From: Geitlerinema sp. S16
GTDB lineage: Bacteria > Cyanobacteriota > Cyanobacteriia > Cyanobacteriales > Geitlerinemataceae
DNA: 62,600 nucleotides
NCBI GenBank assembly: GCA_011390275.1
Contig: JAABST010000024.1
Location: forward strand, 1-62,600
Direction: 5' to 3'
Positions 36,552-46,196 of this stretch are shown piece after piece. Numbering within the stretch: position 1 is the first letter of the stretch; the number at the start of each line of letters is the position of its first letter. A model generated the notes under the pieces. It was not told the origin of the DNA and did not search any database. It saw only the letters and a program-made list of their open reading frames with translations. The position numbers were made by a program, and so were the translations under genes.

Positions 36552-37397
36552 ATGAAACGGCGACAATTTTTACACGGCGTCCAACTCAGCACGATCGCAG
36601 CCATCGCCGCGATCGCCACTGGATCGCGTACCCCGGTACGTTCGCAGACCGCCAACTCTGCAAACGCCCTGACGATCGGCTATCTCGGTCATACCTGCTT
36701 TCATTTTCGTAGCAGCGACCTGACCGTTATGGCGAATCCCTTTCGTCCCGGAGGCTGCACGGCGGGCTACCCCGCACCCGATGCCCGTGACGCAGATATT
36801 ACGATCGTCAGCAGCCTTTTACTCGACGAAGGGGCAACGGACAATGTACGCGAAGATCGACTGCTGTTCGAGTCGGGGGTCTATCAATTTGGCGCAACCA
36901 AATTTGAAGGAATTCCGATTCCGCACGATCGATTTAACGGCAACCGCTTCGGCATCAATCTGATTTGGGTGTGGAACCAAGCCGGTATCAAGGTCGTGCA
37001 TCTCGGCGGCGGCGCGGCTCCCCTGCAATTTGAACAGCGCGTGTTAATTGGCCGACCCGATGTTTTGCTGCTGCCGATCGGAGGGGGCGATAAAGCCTAC
37101 AACCCTACGGAAGCTCTGGTCGCCATGCGGTCTCTCAATCCCCGCATCGTCATCCCGACCCACTATCAAACAACCGCCGCCGACGAAGACACCTGCGACA
37201 TTGAGCCGCTGTCATCATTTCTCGAACTCGATACCCTGCAAGCCCTCGAAGAGCGAGGCGATGTCGTGCTGCGATCGGCCTCTGGCTCACTCAACGTTGC
37301 CGCGACCACATTGCCCGGTGACGACGATCCGATCCAAATCTACTTACTGACCCCCCAAGGTCTGCCCAACGCCTCCAATCTCCGCATCTCCGCGTAG
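36552..37397 (+). CDS. metallo-beta-lactamase-fold (UlaG-like) protein with Tat-type signal
   Basis: The protein has 281 residues from MKRRQFLHG, which with the following hydrophobic stretch (STIAAIAAIATG) looks like a twin-arginine signal. The fold is of the UlaG/L-ascorbate lactonase-like branch: IGYLGHTCFHFRS, then DITIVSS in place of the usual HxHxDH motif, VVHLGGG and PTHYQT. Missing metal-ligand histidines at the HxHxDH position suggest altered or lost metal catalysis. Exported, role unknown. Confidence 0.75.
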   Translation: MKRRQFLHGVQLSTIAAIAAIATGSRTPVRSQTANSANALTIGYLGHTCFHFRSSDLTVMANPFRPGGCTAGYPAPDARDADITIVSSLLLDEGATDNVREDRLLFESGVYQFGATKFEGIPIPHDRFNGNRFGINLIWVWNQAGIKVVHLGGGAAPLQFEQRVLIGRPDVLLLPIGGGDKAYNPTEALVAMRSLNPRIVIPTHYQTTAADEDTCDIEPLSSFLELDTLQALEERGDVVLRSASGSLNVAATTLPGDDDPIQIYLLTPQGLPNASNLRISA

Positions 37398-37614
37398 CGA
37401 CAGAGCGACATTCTCGCAGATGGACTCTGGAAACTTTTGATTTCTGATGTTCTGTCAAGAATGCTGTGGTGATACCTTGACGAAGCGGCGATGCAGTACA
37501 TTTACGATAAGAGCATGGCCGACGGCAAGCTGCGTTTGCGAGATGCAATTGCGAGACGCGACAGCCATGTAACGTTGTTCACTCCCGATCGCAGGCCACA
37601 ACACGACAGGCGGA

Positions 37615-40600
37615 ATGGAACTTAGAAACGCGCAACTTTCGCAAAGCGGCTGGAGTCAAAAGATCCTGCAATGGGTCAACCTCCGCGCCGAAGAAAGCGA
37701 ACGAACTTTCCTGATGTTCGCGTTTTATACGGCGACATCAGTGGGGTTAATTTGGCTCGAAGCGGTAACCGTCGGGCTGTTTCTCGATGAATACGGCGCG
37801 GAATCGCTGCCGTTGATTTACATCGCCGGAGCGGCAGTCGGGTCGGCGCTCGGCTTTTTCTACGAGTGGCTGCAAGAGATCTTGCCCATGCGGCGATCGA
37901 TTGTGGCGATCGCGCTCTTTTTAGCGATCCCGACGGCGCTATTTCGCTGCGGACTAGAGCTGCCCGCTCTGTTGAGCGCGACGATTTTTGGAATGCGCCT
38001 CTGGATCGACGGGGCGTACGTCCTCAACGACCTCAACACCTCGATTACCGCCAACCAGCTCTTCAACATTCGCGAAATTAAACGCGCCTATCCGATCGTC
38101 AGCAGCGGCATCCTGATGGCCGACGTGATCAGTGGTTTTTCCCTTGGCCCCCTGATCAACACGATCGGCCTGGAAAACGTCATGCTCACGGCCTGCGTGA
38201 TGATGGTCGTCGGCGCGATCCTGCTGTTCTACCTGGGCGAAACCTACAGTCAGGCTTTCCCGGACTCCAATCTCCGCACCGACGAAGACCGCACCGACTA
38301 TACAACCCGCCGACTCCAAGGCCCGCTCCAAACCTACGTCTGGCTATTGGTCACGTTCTTCGTCCTGGTCGAAGCCCTCTACGTCCTGATCGACTTTCAA
38401 TTTTTTAGCGAGCTGGAGTTACAGCTTGATGCCGCAAGCCTTGCTGCTGGCATTGCCGTCTTTTTGGGACTCTTTAATGGCGTTCTGGGGATCTTCGAGC
38501 TGATTACCCAGTGGTTCGCCTCTAGCCGTCTGGTGGAGCGGATCGGCGTCTTTCGCGCTGGGGCAATTCTGCCGCTGTTGGTGATCGTGATCGGGATCGG
38601 AACGATCATTAGCTCCTGGAATGGCTGGTTAGCCCTGTTTGGGGGGATTGTGGCGATTAAATTCGTCGATGAGCTGTTTCACTACACGCTAATCGAAGGA
38701 ACCGGCCCCGTTTTATTCCAGCCGTTGCCCGAAAGCCAGCGAAATAACCTCCAAGCCCGCGTTAATGGCGTTGCCGAACCGCTGGCGACTGGGGTTGCAG
38801 GGGTTGGCATGTGGGCGGTCATTACCTTTGGGAAGCAGTTTTTTGACGATGAGGCGTGGCCTGCGATTCAGAGCCAGCTCTTTGTTTGGATTATTATCGC
38901 GGTCGCGATCGCCTGGGTGATCGCCATTTGGCTGATGCGATCGCGCTATGTCGAACTGCTGGTCTTTAGTGCTGAACGGGGTCGCCTGGGCGTCTCCGAT
39001 GTGGACTTGCGAGCGCTGAAGCGATCGGTCGTCGAAACCCTAGAAAAACACAAATCCGACGCCGATAAGCGATCGTGCGTCGAACTACTGACACAAATCG
39101 ATCCCAAAAACGTCGGTGATGCCCTAGCGCCGCTGCTCGAAAGCCTGTCGCCGAGCCTGAAGCGTCAGAGCCTAGAGGCGATGCTCAACTATCCCAATCC
39201 GCAATATTTAACGCATGTGCGCGATCTGATTGCGACGCCACAACAGCCGGAAGTTCTAGCGCTAGCGCTGCGCTACATCTGGCTCACGGAAAAGACGCCG
39301 AATATGGAGCAGCTTCAGCCCTATTTGCGTCCCGAGGTTGATCCGGTGGTGCGCAGTACGGCGGCGGCTCTGATTATGCGCAAGGGCGATCGCAACCAAA
39401 AAGCCGAGGCGACCAATACCCTACGGTTGATGCTGACCAGTCAGCAAGAGCGCGAGCGAGTGATGGGAACTCAGGCCTTGGGTGAGGCGGAATATCTCCA
39501 GGGGTTACGGCTCTACATTCCCAGTTTGCTCAAAGATGAATCGCTGCGTGTTCGTTGCGCCTTGCTCGAAGTGATCGCGTCTACCCATCTTGAGGAGTAT
39601 TACCCCTCGTTGCTGCGCGGTCTGTACTACAAATCAACGCGAGAGGCCGCGATGCGATCGCTCGTTCGCCTCGAAAACGAAGTCCTCGATCGTCTCGTTG
39701 CCCTGGCTGAAGACATCAATAAACCCGACCTCGTGCGGATGTACGCCTGGAATACGATCGCCGAGATTGGCACGCCCGAAACCCTGAATGTGTTGATCTC
39801 CCACCTGATGACCGCCTGGGGCATGAACCGCCGCAATATCCTGCGCATTGTGCTCAAAATCCCCAACGATCGCGGCATTGAAGCGGCGCTCGATCGCCTC
39901 GGACGTAGTGGCATCGAGCTGATGATTGATCAAGAGCTGATGTTCCTGGGTCGAATTTACGGGACGTTAATCGACCTCGAACCGCTTACCGAAAATTTGA
40001 TGGCGGGCGTGATCGATGGCATCCCGACCATGTTGCTCGACAGCAACGCCAAAGGCGGCCTCACGCCAGAATACGCCGCCACGTTGCTCCGACGATCGCT
40101 CCGAGATCTAGAAAGTGATGCCGAAGAGCGATTATTTCTGCTGATGCGTTTTCTCTATCCCCTCAGCTCGATCCAAGCCGCCACCTTTAACCTAAAATCC
40201 GGCTCGCAAACCTCCATGGCGCGGGGCATCGAGATCCTCGATAACACGATCGACATTCCCAGCAAACGCGCCCTACTCAGCGTGCTAGACGGCCAGCCCT
40301 ATCGTGAGAAACTCCAAAATTTGACCGACATCATCAATTACACGCCAATGAACCCGAGCGATCGTCTGCGTCGCCTGCTGGAACTGCGGCATTTTCTCTC
40401 CGATTGGCCGCTGGCCTGTTGCTATCATCTGGCTCGTGTGGCGCGTACGGCACTCACCACCGAGCAAACCATTGGCGGCCTACGTCACCCCACCGGTTTC
40501 GTCCGCGAAGCCGTCCTGTCCTATCTCAAGGTTGCCTCTCCACGAGCCCTGCTAGAATTGCTACCGAAGATGCAAAGCGATCCTGACCCGCTAGTCTCCG

Positions 40601-40650
40601 CTCAAGTTCAGGTGCTAATGTCAGAGCTTGGCCTTGAGCGACCAGCCTAA
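37615..40650 (+). CDS. ATP/ADP-translocase-like MFS protein fused to HEAT repeats
   Basis: The protein has 1011 residues. Residues 30-455 contain about 12 hydrophobic segments arranged like the NTT/TlcA nucleotide-transporter branch of the MFS (LMFAFYTATSVGLIWLEAVTVGLFL, FIYIAG-like repeats, KFVDELFHYTLIEGTGPVLFQPLP). Residues 460-1005 are soluble helical HEAT-type repeats. Related bacterial proteins often continue into a cyclic-nucleotide-binding domain; here that domain is a separate gene 325 bp downstream. Transport substrate is unknown. Confidence 0.8.
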   Translation: MELRNAQLSQSGWSQKILQWVNLRAEESERTFLMFAFYTATSVGLIWLEAVTVGLFLDEYGAESLPLIYIAGAAVGSALGFFYEWLQEILPMRRSIVAIALFLAIPTALFRCGLELPALLSATIFGMRLWIDGAYVLNDLNTSITANQLFNIREIKRAYPIVSSGILMADVISGFSLGPLINTIGLENVMLTACVMMVVGAILLFYLGETYSQAFPDSNLRTDEDRTDYTTRRLQGPLQTYVWLLVTFFVLVEALYVLIDFQFFSELELQLDAASLAAGIAVFLGLFNGVLGIFELITQWFASSRLVERIGVFRAGAILPLLVIVIGIGTIISSWNGWLALFGGIVAIKFVDELFHYTLIEGTGPVLFQPLPESQRNNLQARVNGVAEPLATGVAGVGMWAVITFGKQFFDDEAWPAIQSQLFVWIIIAVAIAWVIAIWLMRSRYVELLVFSAERGRLGVSDVDLRALKRSVVETLEKHKSDADKRSCVELLTQIDPKNVGDALAPLLESLSPSLKRQSLEAMLNYPNPQYLTHVRDLIATPQQPEVLALALRYIWLTEKTPNMEQLQPYLRPEVDPVVRSTAAALIMRKGDRNQKAEATNTLRLMLTSQQERERVMGTQALGEAEYLQGLRLYIPSLLKDESLRVRCALLEVIASTHLEEYYPSLLRGLYYKSTREAAMRSLVRLENEVLDRLVALAEDINKPDLVRMYAWNTIAEIGTPETLNVLISHLMTAWGMNRRNILRIVLKIPNDRGIEAALDRLGRSGIELMIDQELMFLGRIYGTLIDLEPLTENLMAGVIDGIPTMLLDSNAKGGLTPEYAATLLRRSLRDLESDAEERLFLLMRFLYPLSSIQAATFNLKSGSQTSMARGIEILDNTIDIPSKRALLSVLDGQPYREKLQNLTDIINYTPMNPSDRLRRLLELRHFLSDWPLACCYHLARVARTALTTEQTIGGLRHPTGFVREAVLSYLKVASPRALLELLPKMQSDPDPLVSAQVQVLMSELGLERPA

Positions 40651-40975
40651 GTTCGTTTGATCTCTATGGGATCTTCTGGATTTTCGCTGCGTTGAAAGCC
40701 CTGGTCTCAAGACACCCATTCCAGGCTGTGCGGGGATCAACCGTGCGAGTCACCTGGGCTTGCTCCCAAAAGTGGCGCATTGTACGGTCGATGGCTTTGC
40801 ATTTGTTTTAATCTGGTGTCAGTGGCATTTAGCGTCGCTCCTAAACGATCGCACGATGTAAAATGCCCAAACGCGGAGCGAGATTGCATCACCGTGTAGA
40901 TCTGCGATCCTGCGGTTCGTCTCCTTTGGTTCGCGTTCGCCCGCTCTTCCGCGACTCCCCGCTTTTTCTCGCACT
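40651..40975. other. 325-bp intergenic region
   Basis: It lies between the MFS-HEAT gene and the CNBD gene, both on the plus strand. No gene, RNA or clear terminator was recognised, so read-through transcription is possible. Confidence 0.4.
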
Positions 40976-41449
40976 ATGCTCACAAGTGTCGATCGGCTAC
41001 TGTTTGTACGCGGCGTCCCCATCTTCAAAGAATTGCGAGATGACTTTCTCGTGCGCCTCGCGTCGGTGATGGATGAACTGTCGTTTCCCACCGACCATAC
41101 AATTTTCACGGAGGGACAGGAGGGGCGATCGCTCTACATTGTCGTTTCGGGGATTGTCCGCGTTCACCTGGGCGATCGAGATTTGGCGAAGCTCTCCCAA
41201 GGAGCGTGCTTTGGCGAGATGTCACTGTTTGACGCGGAGCCGAGGTCTGCATCGGTGACTACCTGTGATCCCTGTGAATGTTTGATGTTGACGCAACAGC
41301 AGCTTTACGATGCGATCGACGAAACTCCCGGCATTGCGATCAATATCATTCGCCTGCTGTCGCGACGCACCCGCGAACTGAACCAAAAGCTCAACAGCCT
41401 CGAAGCCGCTAGACAATCCGACGCACAACTCCGTAACCTAGGGGCGTAA
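40976..41449 (+). CDS. cyclic-nucleotide-binding domain protein
   Basis: The protein has 157 residues and is a single CNBD. The phosphate-binding cassette is well preserved: FGEMSLFDAEPRSASV, with Glu and Arg as in cAMP/cGMP binders. No DNA-binding helix-turn-helix follows; the tail is a short helical segment (NQKLNSLEAARQ). It follows the MFS-HEAT gene and probably regulates it. It precedes pgmB by 17 bp, so it may share a transcript with that gene as well. Confidence 0.85.
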   Translation: MLTSVDRLLFVRGVPIFKELRDDFLVRLASVMDELSFPTDHTIFTEGQEGRSLYIVVSGIVRVHLGDRDLAKLSQGACFGEMSLFDAEPRSASVTTCDPCECLMLTQQQLYDAIDETPGIAINIIRLLSRRTRELNQKLNSLEAARQSDAQLRNLGA

Positions 41450-41466
41450 TCGCTCGCGATCGTGTC

Positions 41467-42177
41467 ATGACTGACCTGTTTTCCGTTCCGCTGCGTGCCG
41501 TGATTTTCGATATGGACGGCGTCTTAACCGACACGATCGATTATCACTACCGCACCTGGCAACGCTTATTCGACGAAGAAAATATCCCGTTCAACCGCGA
41601 GCAAAATGAAGCACTACGCGGCCTGTCGCGGCTCGATTCTCTCAATGCCGTGATCGGCGATCGGCCATTTTCCGACGCCAAAAAGCAGGAATTTCTCGAT
41701 CGCAAGAATCAATACTTTCACGAATTTATCGAACAGATGGACGAAACGGCATTGCTCCCCGGCATCGCTCACCTTTTGCCCGAAATTAAGGCCGTAGGGT
41801 TGCCGATGGCCGTGGCGTCCGCGAGCCAGAACGTCACCAAGGTTTGCACACAGTTGGGCATCGCCGATATGTTCAACGCGATCGCCAATGTCTACGACGT
41901 TCCCAACTCCAAACCCGCGCCGGATGTGTTTCTCCATGCGGCGGAGCTGATCGGCGTGGAGCCGGAAGCCTGTTTGGTAATCGAAGATGGTGGGTCGGGC
42001 GTTGCAGCGGCGATCGCGGCGGGAATGCGGGTTCTAGGTTTGGGGTCGCCGGAGATTGTGGGCGCGGCTCATGTGGTGTTGCCAGATTTGGCGGGGGTGA
42101 CCTGGACGGATCTGCGCGATCGATTCGAGTCTTCAGGCGTCGCCTCCTCTAGTGTTGTGTCCTCGGTGGGGCGATAA
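41467..42177 (+). CDS. pgmB: beta-phosphoglucomutase (HAD family)
   Basis: This 236-residue protein has the HAD motif VIFDMDGVLTDTIDYHYRTWQ, with nucleophile Asp and acid/base Asp, the cap-domain LRGLSRLDSL signature of beta-phosphoglucomutases, VASASQN (motif II) and VIEDGGSGVAAAIAAGM (motif IV). It interconverts beta-glucose 1- and 6-phosphates from maltose or trehalose breakdown. The last 20 residues are Ser/Val-rich and variable. No phosphorylase gene is adjacent. Confidence 0.88.
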   Translation: MTDLFSVPLRAVIFDMDGVLTDTIDYHYRTWQRLFDEENIPFNREQNEALRGLSRLDSLNAVIGDRPFSDAKKQEFLDRKNQYFHEFIEQMDETALLPGIAHLLPEIKAVGLPMAVASASQNVTKVCTQLGIADMFNAIANVYDVPNSKPAPDVFLHAAELIGVEPEACLVIEDGGSGVAAAIAAGMRVLGLGSPEIVGAAHVVLPDLAGVTWTDLRDRFESSGVASSSVVSSVGR

Positions 42178-42187
42178 GTTCAAGCCT

Positions 42188-43069
42188 ATGAGCAGCATTC
42201 AGCCGATCATTCAGAGAATTCAGGGGATTCTAGCCACGAGCCAGCAGACCATAATCGCCGGGTGTCGAACCTGGTGGCGCGATTGGTCGCGATCCTTGGT
42301 GCTCATCGTGTTAGCGCTTAGTCTTGTGGGCTGCGTTGATTATGATATCGGCATCGATTTTCGTAGCCAAACCGAGGGCGCGATCGTCCAACATGTGCGC
42401 GTTGCCGATCGCCTCAGCGCCTTGGATCGCGACACGGTGCGATCGTGGACGGATAGCCTGACCCGTCGCGCCAAAGATCTCGGCGGCCACGTGCGTCAGC
42501 GCCGTGACGGTGATTTAGACGTGACGATCCCGTTTATCAATGGTGATGATCTCGCCGAAAAATTCGATCAATTTTTCGGCATGACAGAAACCGAGCTGTT
42601 TGTTGTCCCCGAGGCCAGCTCGCAGGTAAATGGCGAAGAACTGCCGAAAATTGCCTCGAATCTGTCGATCGTGCAGCATAACTTTTTGCTGGCGATTCGG
42701 AATGATTTAGTGCTGGACTTGGATCTACGCGGTTTGTCGATCCTGTCCAATTTGGCTCGATCGCCATTCCAAACCGACAGCAGCCAATCGTTTATCGACC
42801 TGCGCTTTCACCTAACGACCCCCTGGGGCATTTCGACGCCAGACGCCACGCAAATCCCCGATCCAGACGCCTCGATCGCCGTTAATATGCAAGGTCTCGA
42901 TGCCATCTGGACGCTCGAACCGGGCAAAATGCAGCACATCGAAGCGAGCTTCTGGATTCCCAGCCCGATCGGGATTGGCGCATTAGCCGTCATTGGGCTG
43001 ACGGTAATCGGCAGTACGATTAAACATCGCGTCTTTGCGAAGCTCTGGCCCAAAACCCACACGGTTTAA
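42188..43069 (+). CDS. DUF3153 lipoprotein
   Basis: The protein has 293 residues from the ATG at 42188. A basic N-terminus, a hydrophobic core (LVLIVLALSLVGC) and a lipobox Cys mark a lipoprotein. The body (VDYDIGIDFRSQTEGAIVQHVRV, DRLSALDRDTVRSWTDSL) fits DUF3153, a family found in cyanobacteria and plastids. A second hydrophobic segment near the C-terminus (PIGIGALAVIGLTVIGSTI) would be a transmembrane helix. Function is unknown. It starts 10 bp after pgmB. Confidence 0.8.
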   Translation: MSSIQPIIQRIQGILATSQQTIIAGCRTWWRDWSRSLVLIVLALSLVGCVDYDIGIDFRSQTEGAIVQHVRVADRLSALDRDTVRSWTDSLTRRAKDLGGHVRQRRDGDLDVTIPFINGDDLAEKFDQFFGMTETELFVVPEASSQVNGEELPKIASNLSIVQHNFLLAIRNDLVLDLDLRGLSILSNLARSPFQTDSSQSFIDLRFHLTTPWGISTPDATQIPDPDASIAVNMQGLDAIWTLEPGKMQHIEASFWIPSPIGIGALAVIGLTVIGSTIKHRVFAKLWPKTHTV

Positions 43070-43273
43070 TCGTGCCAGTGTTAACAACCGCACTGGCAAC
43101 AGTAACGAAAAAGTCTGTTAACTTAATTAAAGGCTTTCGGCGTTGATCGGTTGGTTTCGTATGGCCTCCGTCGATCCTGCGATTTTGATGCTGGCATCAT
43201 CGCGATCGCCACCTGTAAGATTTCCCCTTTCTCCACCGCGATCCATTCGATTCGCATTTTTAAGCTCACACCT

Positions 43274-44137
43274 ATGAACATTCTCAACGACCTGCTCGCC
43301 GTTGCGCCCAAATCCTCGAAAAAGCAGAAAAAACAAAAAAACGAGTCGGCGCTACCGGGCATGACGCAGCGTCGTCGCATCGAAATTAAATCCCAGCGCG
43401 AAATCGAGATCATGCGCCAGTCGTCGCGCATCGTCGCGACTGTCCTTAAGGAAATCTCCGAGCTGGTCAAACCGGGAATGACGACGATGGATCTCGATAT
43501 CCACGCCGAAAAACGCATCCGCGAAATGGGCGCAACGCCTAGCTTTAAGGGCTATCACGGTTTCCCCGCTTCGATTTGTTCGAGCATTAATAACGAAGTC
43601 GTTCACGGTATCCCGAACAAGAAAAAAGTCATCCGCGAAGGGGATGTGCTGAAGGTCGATACCGGCGCGTATTTTGAAGGGTTTCATGGCGATTCCTGCG
43701 TAACGATCGCGGTCGGCAACGTCACGGAAAACGCGGCGAAGCTCATCCGCGTGGCGGAAGAGTCGCTCTATAAGGGCATCGAGCAAGTCAAAGCCGGAGC
43801 GTATCTGCTCGATTTGGCGGGCGCGATTCAGGATCACGTCGAGGCGGCGGGCTTCAGCGTGGTGGAAGAGTTCACGGGTCACGGCGTCGGTCGCAATCTG
43901 CACGAGGAGCCGTCGGTGTTCAATTTCCGCACGCGGGAGATGCCGAATGTGAAGCTACGTCCCGGCATGACGTTGGCGATCGAGCCGATCGTGAACGAAG
44001 GATCGAAGCATACGAAGATCCTGTCCGATCGCTGGACGGCGGTGACGATCGATAAGACCCTGTCGGCGCAGTTTGAGCATACGGTTTTGGTGACGCAAGA
44101 CGGTTACGAAATTCTGACCGATCGGACGTTGGTTTAA
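43274..44137 (+). CDS. map: methionine aminopeptidase, type I
   Basis: This 287-residue enzyme removes N-terminal Met. Metal ligands are in place: [14 protein letters not shown] (two Asp), [15 protein letters not shown] (His), AIEPIVNEG (Glu) and EHTVLV (Glu). The first 45 residues are a Lys-rich extension ([10 protein letters not shown]) not found in the shortest bacterial forms. The ATG at 43274 is preferred over a longer frame from 43151. Confidence 0.95.
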   Translation: MNILNDLLAVAPKSSKKQKKQKNESALPGMTQRRRIEIKSQREIEIMRQSSRIVATVLKEISELVKPGMTTMDLDIHAEKRIREMGATPSFKGYHGFPASICSSINNEVVHGIPNKKKVIREGDVLKVDTGAYFEGFHGDSCVTIAVGNVTENAAKLIRVAEESLYKGIEQVKAGAYLLDLAGAIQDHVEAAGFSVVEEFTGHGVGRNLHEEPSVFNFRTREMPNVKLRPGMTLAIEPIVNEGSKHTKILSDRWTAVTIDKTLSAQFEHTVLVTQDGYEILTDRTLV

Positions 44138-44171
44138 TCCGAGAACCTTCCCGGAAATCGTAGTTCCGTAG

Positions 44172-44284
44172 GAGCGCATGGTAATGCGCTCGCCGAACAT
44201 GTTCCTGTCGCTCTCGTAGTTGTGACAGAACATCAAGCCATCAAACATCAAAAAAAGGGAACGATCGCCGATCGTTCCCTTTTT
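44172..44284. terminator. two hairpins, bidirectional terminator between convergent genes
   Basis: The first hairpin is GAGCGCAT/ATGCGCTC (44172-44179 with 44184-44191). The second, at 44252-44284, is GGGAACGAT-CGCCG-ATCGTTCCC flanked by poly-A and poly-T, so it works for both map (+) and the DUF1667 gene (-). Confidence 0.75.
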
Positions 44285-44323
44285 CTGTTTGCCAAAAACT
44301 TGTTTGCCAAAAACCCGCAACCT

Positions 44324-44740
44324 TCAACCATCCACCGGCATCGATCGCGATGCCACCACATCCACCCCCGTCCCCAACACATCGCGACAAATCACCGCAC
44401 CACAGACGATCGGCGCGGTGACGCGCAACTGGTGCAGCGCCTCACATACCGCCATGACGCGATCCTTCGGTACGGGGGCGGTGGTGCGTACCGGCAACCG
44501 CGCCCAGCGGCCAGAGTCGATCGCGATCGTGGTCGTTACCATGCGTTTCGGCTCGACGTGTTCCTGTTTGGCGTAGGCTTCGCCGCGCTTGCAGCTAAAG
44601 CCGCGCACCTCAACGATTTCGCCCTCGTCGGTGTCTTCCACTTCCAGGCGGCAACCCATCGGACAGCCGATACAGAGATAGCGATGGATATGAGCGTCGT
44701 TGTGGGCGTCGTTATAAGTGGTGGCGTCAGTCGTGGTCAT
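44324..44740 (-). CDS. DUF1667 Cys-rich protein of a GlpO-type operon
   Basis: The protein has 138 residues. The DUF1667 signature is clear: [27 protein letters not shown], then RMVTTTIAI and [12 protein letters not shown]. Four conserved Cys could hold an iron-sulfur or zinc centre. In Firmicutes and Thermotogales this family is encoded with two flavoproteins, exactly as here (gap of 59 bp to the upstream gene). Last gene of the three-gene unit; probably an electron-transfer subunit. Confidence 0.82.
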   Translation of the reverse strand: MTTTDATTYNDAHNDAHIHRYLCIGCPMGCRLEVEDTDEGEIVEVRGFSCKRGEAYAKQEHVEPKRMVTTTIAIDSGRWARLPVRTTAPVPKDRVMAVCEALHQLRVTAPIVCGAVICRDVLGTGVDVVASRSMPVDG

Positions 44741-44799
44741 GGTTTGTGCCTAACAGTTGATCCGTAGAGAGCAGGGAAAAGCAGCGTCGATCGCGCTGA

Positions 44800-46146
44800 T
44801 TAATCCGGCGCATGATTGGGGATAACCTCAATTTTGAGCGTATCGCCGTGAAAATCCTGTAAAAAACGCGGTTTTAGCTTGAGATTGACCATCTCCGCCG
44901 GAAGCACGAAGCGAATCTTTTTCTCGTAGACTACGCCTCCACTACTACTGCTCAAACGTAACCGACAGTTTTCCAACGGCTGACGCACCCGCAAATACAC
45001 CGTATGCTCCCGATCGCTGGCGATCGACTGCGGCACACAGTAGGCGACGTTGTCCCCCGGCACGAGGCGAATATTATCCGCCGGGCGCGTCTGCCCGATC
45101 GCGTACTGCCCCGCACTGTGACCCGCGAGCATCGCCTCCTGACTGACGAAATCCACCAGATCGTGAATGTGAACCACATTGCCGCAGGCGAACACACCCG
45201 CCATCGAGGTTTCCATCTGGCTATCGACGATCGGGCCACTCGTCACCGGATCGATCCGTAACCCCAGGGTGCGCGACAGTTCATTATCGGGAATCAGGCC
45301 GATCGATAGCAGCAGCGTGTCGCACTCGATATCCCAGCCGCGTGACGGGTCGGGCGTAAACCCATCCACCGGCGCGACGGTCACTTTTTCGACGCGATCG
45401 TGTCCGTGAATTTCTGCCACCGTAGTCGAAAGATGGAGCGGAATATCGTAATCTTGCAAACACTGGACGATGTTGCGATTCAGACCGTTCGCGTGGGGCA
45501 TAATCTCAAACACGCCCGCCACCTCGACCCCCTCCAGCGTCAGCCGCCGCGCCATAATCAGCCCGATATCGCCCGACCCGAGAATCACGGCGCGTTTCCC
45601 CGGCAAAATGCCCATGAGATTGACGAAGCGTTGCGCCAAGCCCGCCGTCATCACCCCGGCGGGACGAGTTCCTGGCGTGCGAATCGCGCCGCGTGTGCGT
45701 TCCCGTGCGCCCATCGCCAAGACCGTGGCGGTGGTGGTGATCAGTTTGACGCCGTGCTGGGCGGAGAGCAGCTTGACGCATAATTTTTCGGGCGATCGCG
45801 ATGCGGGCGTGCTGGAGTTTTTGGTAAAGCTGGTGAATCCGGTGCTGCGGGCGATGTCGATGACGTAACTGTCGGTGATCACGTCGATTTCGGTTTCGAC
45901 CACCTGTTCATAGACGCGCTGGGCGTATTCTGGCCCCGTCAGTTCTTCCTTAAAATGCTGCAAACCAAAGCCGGGATGGATACATTGCAGCAAAATTCCG
46001 CCCGGTTCGACCTCACGATCGACGATCAGCACGCGATCGGCTCCGGCCACCCGCGCAGCGATCGCCGCGCCCATCCCCGCCGGTCCACCACCGATCACGA
46101 GGACATCGTAGTCTGATTGGAGGTGGCTGGTATTGGCGGTTAACAT
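44800..46146 (-). CDS. NAD(P)/FAD-dependent oxidoreductase of a GlpO-type operon
   Basis: The protein has 448 residues. The FAD-binding GxGxxG-type start is [21 protein letters not shown], and [13 protein letters not shown] is characteristic of this subfamily. A second nucleotide fold for NAD(P)H ([16 protein letters not shown]) follows, and a late FAD motif ([11 protein letters not shown]). It starts 50 bp after the end of the GlpA-like gene. Predicted to pass electrons between the dehydrogenase subunit and NAD(P)H or oxygen. Confidence 0.85.
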   Translation of the reverse strand: MLTANTSHLQSDYDVLVIGGGPAGMGAAIAARVAGADRVLIVDREVEPGGILLQCIHPGFGLQHFKEELTGPEYAQRVYEQVVETEIDVITDSYVIDIARSTGFTSFTKNSSTPASRSPEKLCVKLLSAQHGVKLITTTATVLAMGARERTRGAIRTPGTRPAGVMTAGLAQRFVNLMGILPGKRAVILGSGDIGLIMARRLTLEGVEVAGVFEIMPHANGLNRNIVQCLQDYDIPLHLSTTVAEIHGHDRVEKVTVAPVDGFTPDPSRGWDIECDTLLLSIGLIPDNELSRTLGLRIDPVTSGPIVDSQMETSMAGVFACGNVVHIHDLVDFVSQEAMLAGHSAGQYAIGQTRPADNIRLVPGDNVAYCVPQSIASDREHTVYLRVRQPLENCRLRLSSSSGGVVYEKKIRFVLPAEMVNLKLKPRFLQDFHGDTLKIEVIPNHAPD

Positions 46147-46196
46147 GGCAGATTCTCGATAAGAACTCGATAGGAAATGGTCGCGTGTGGTTTGTC

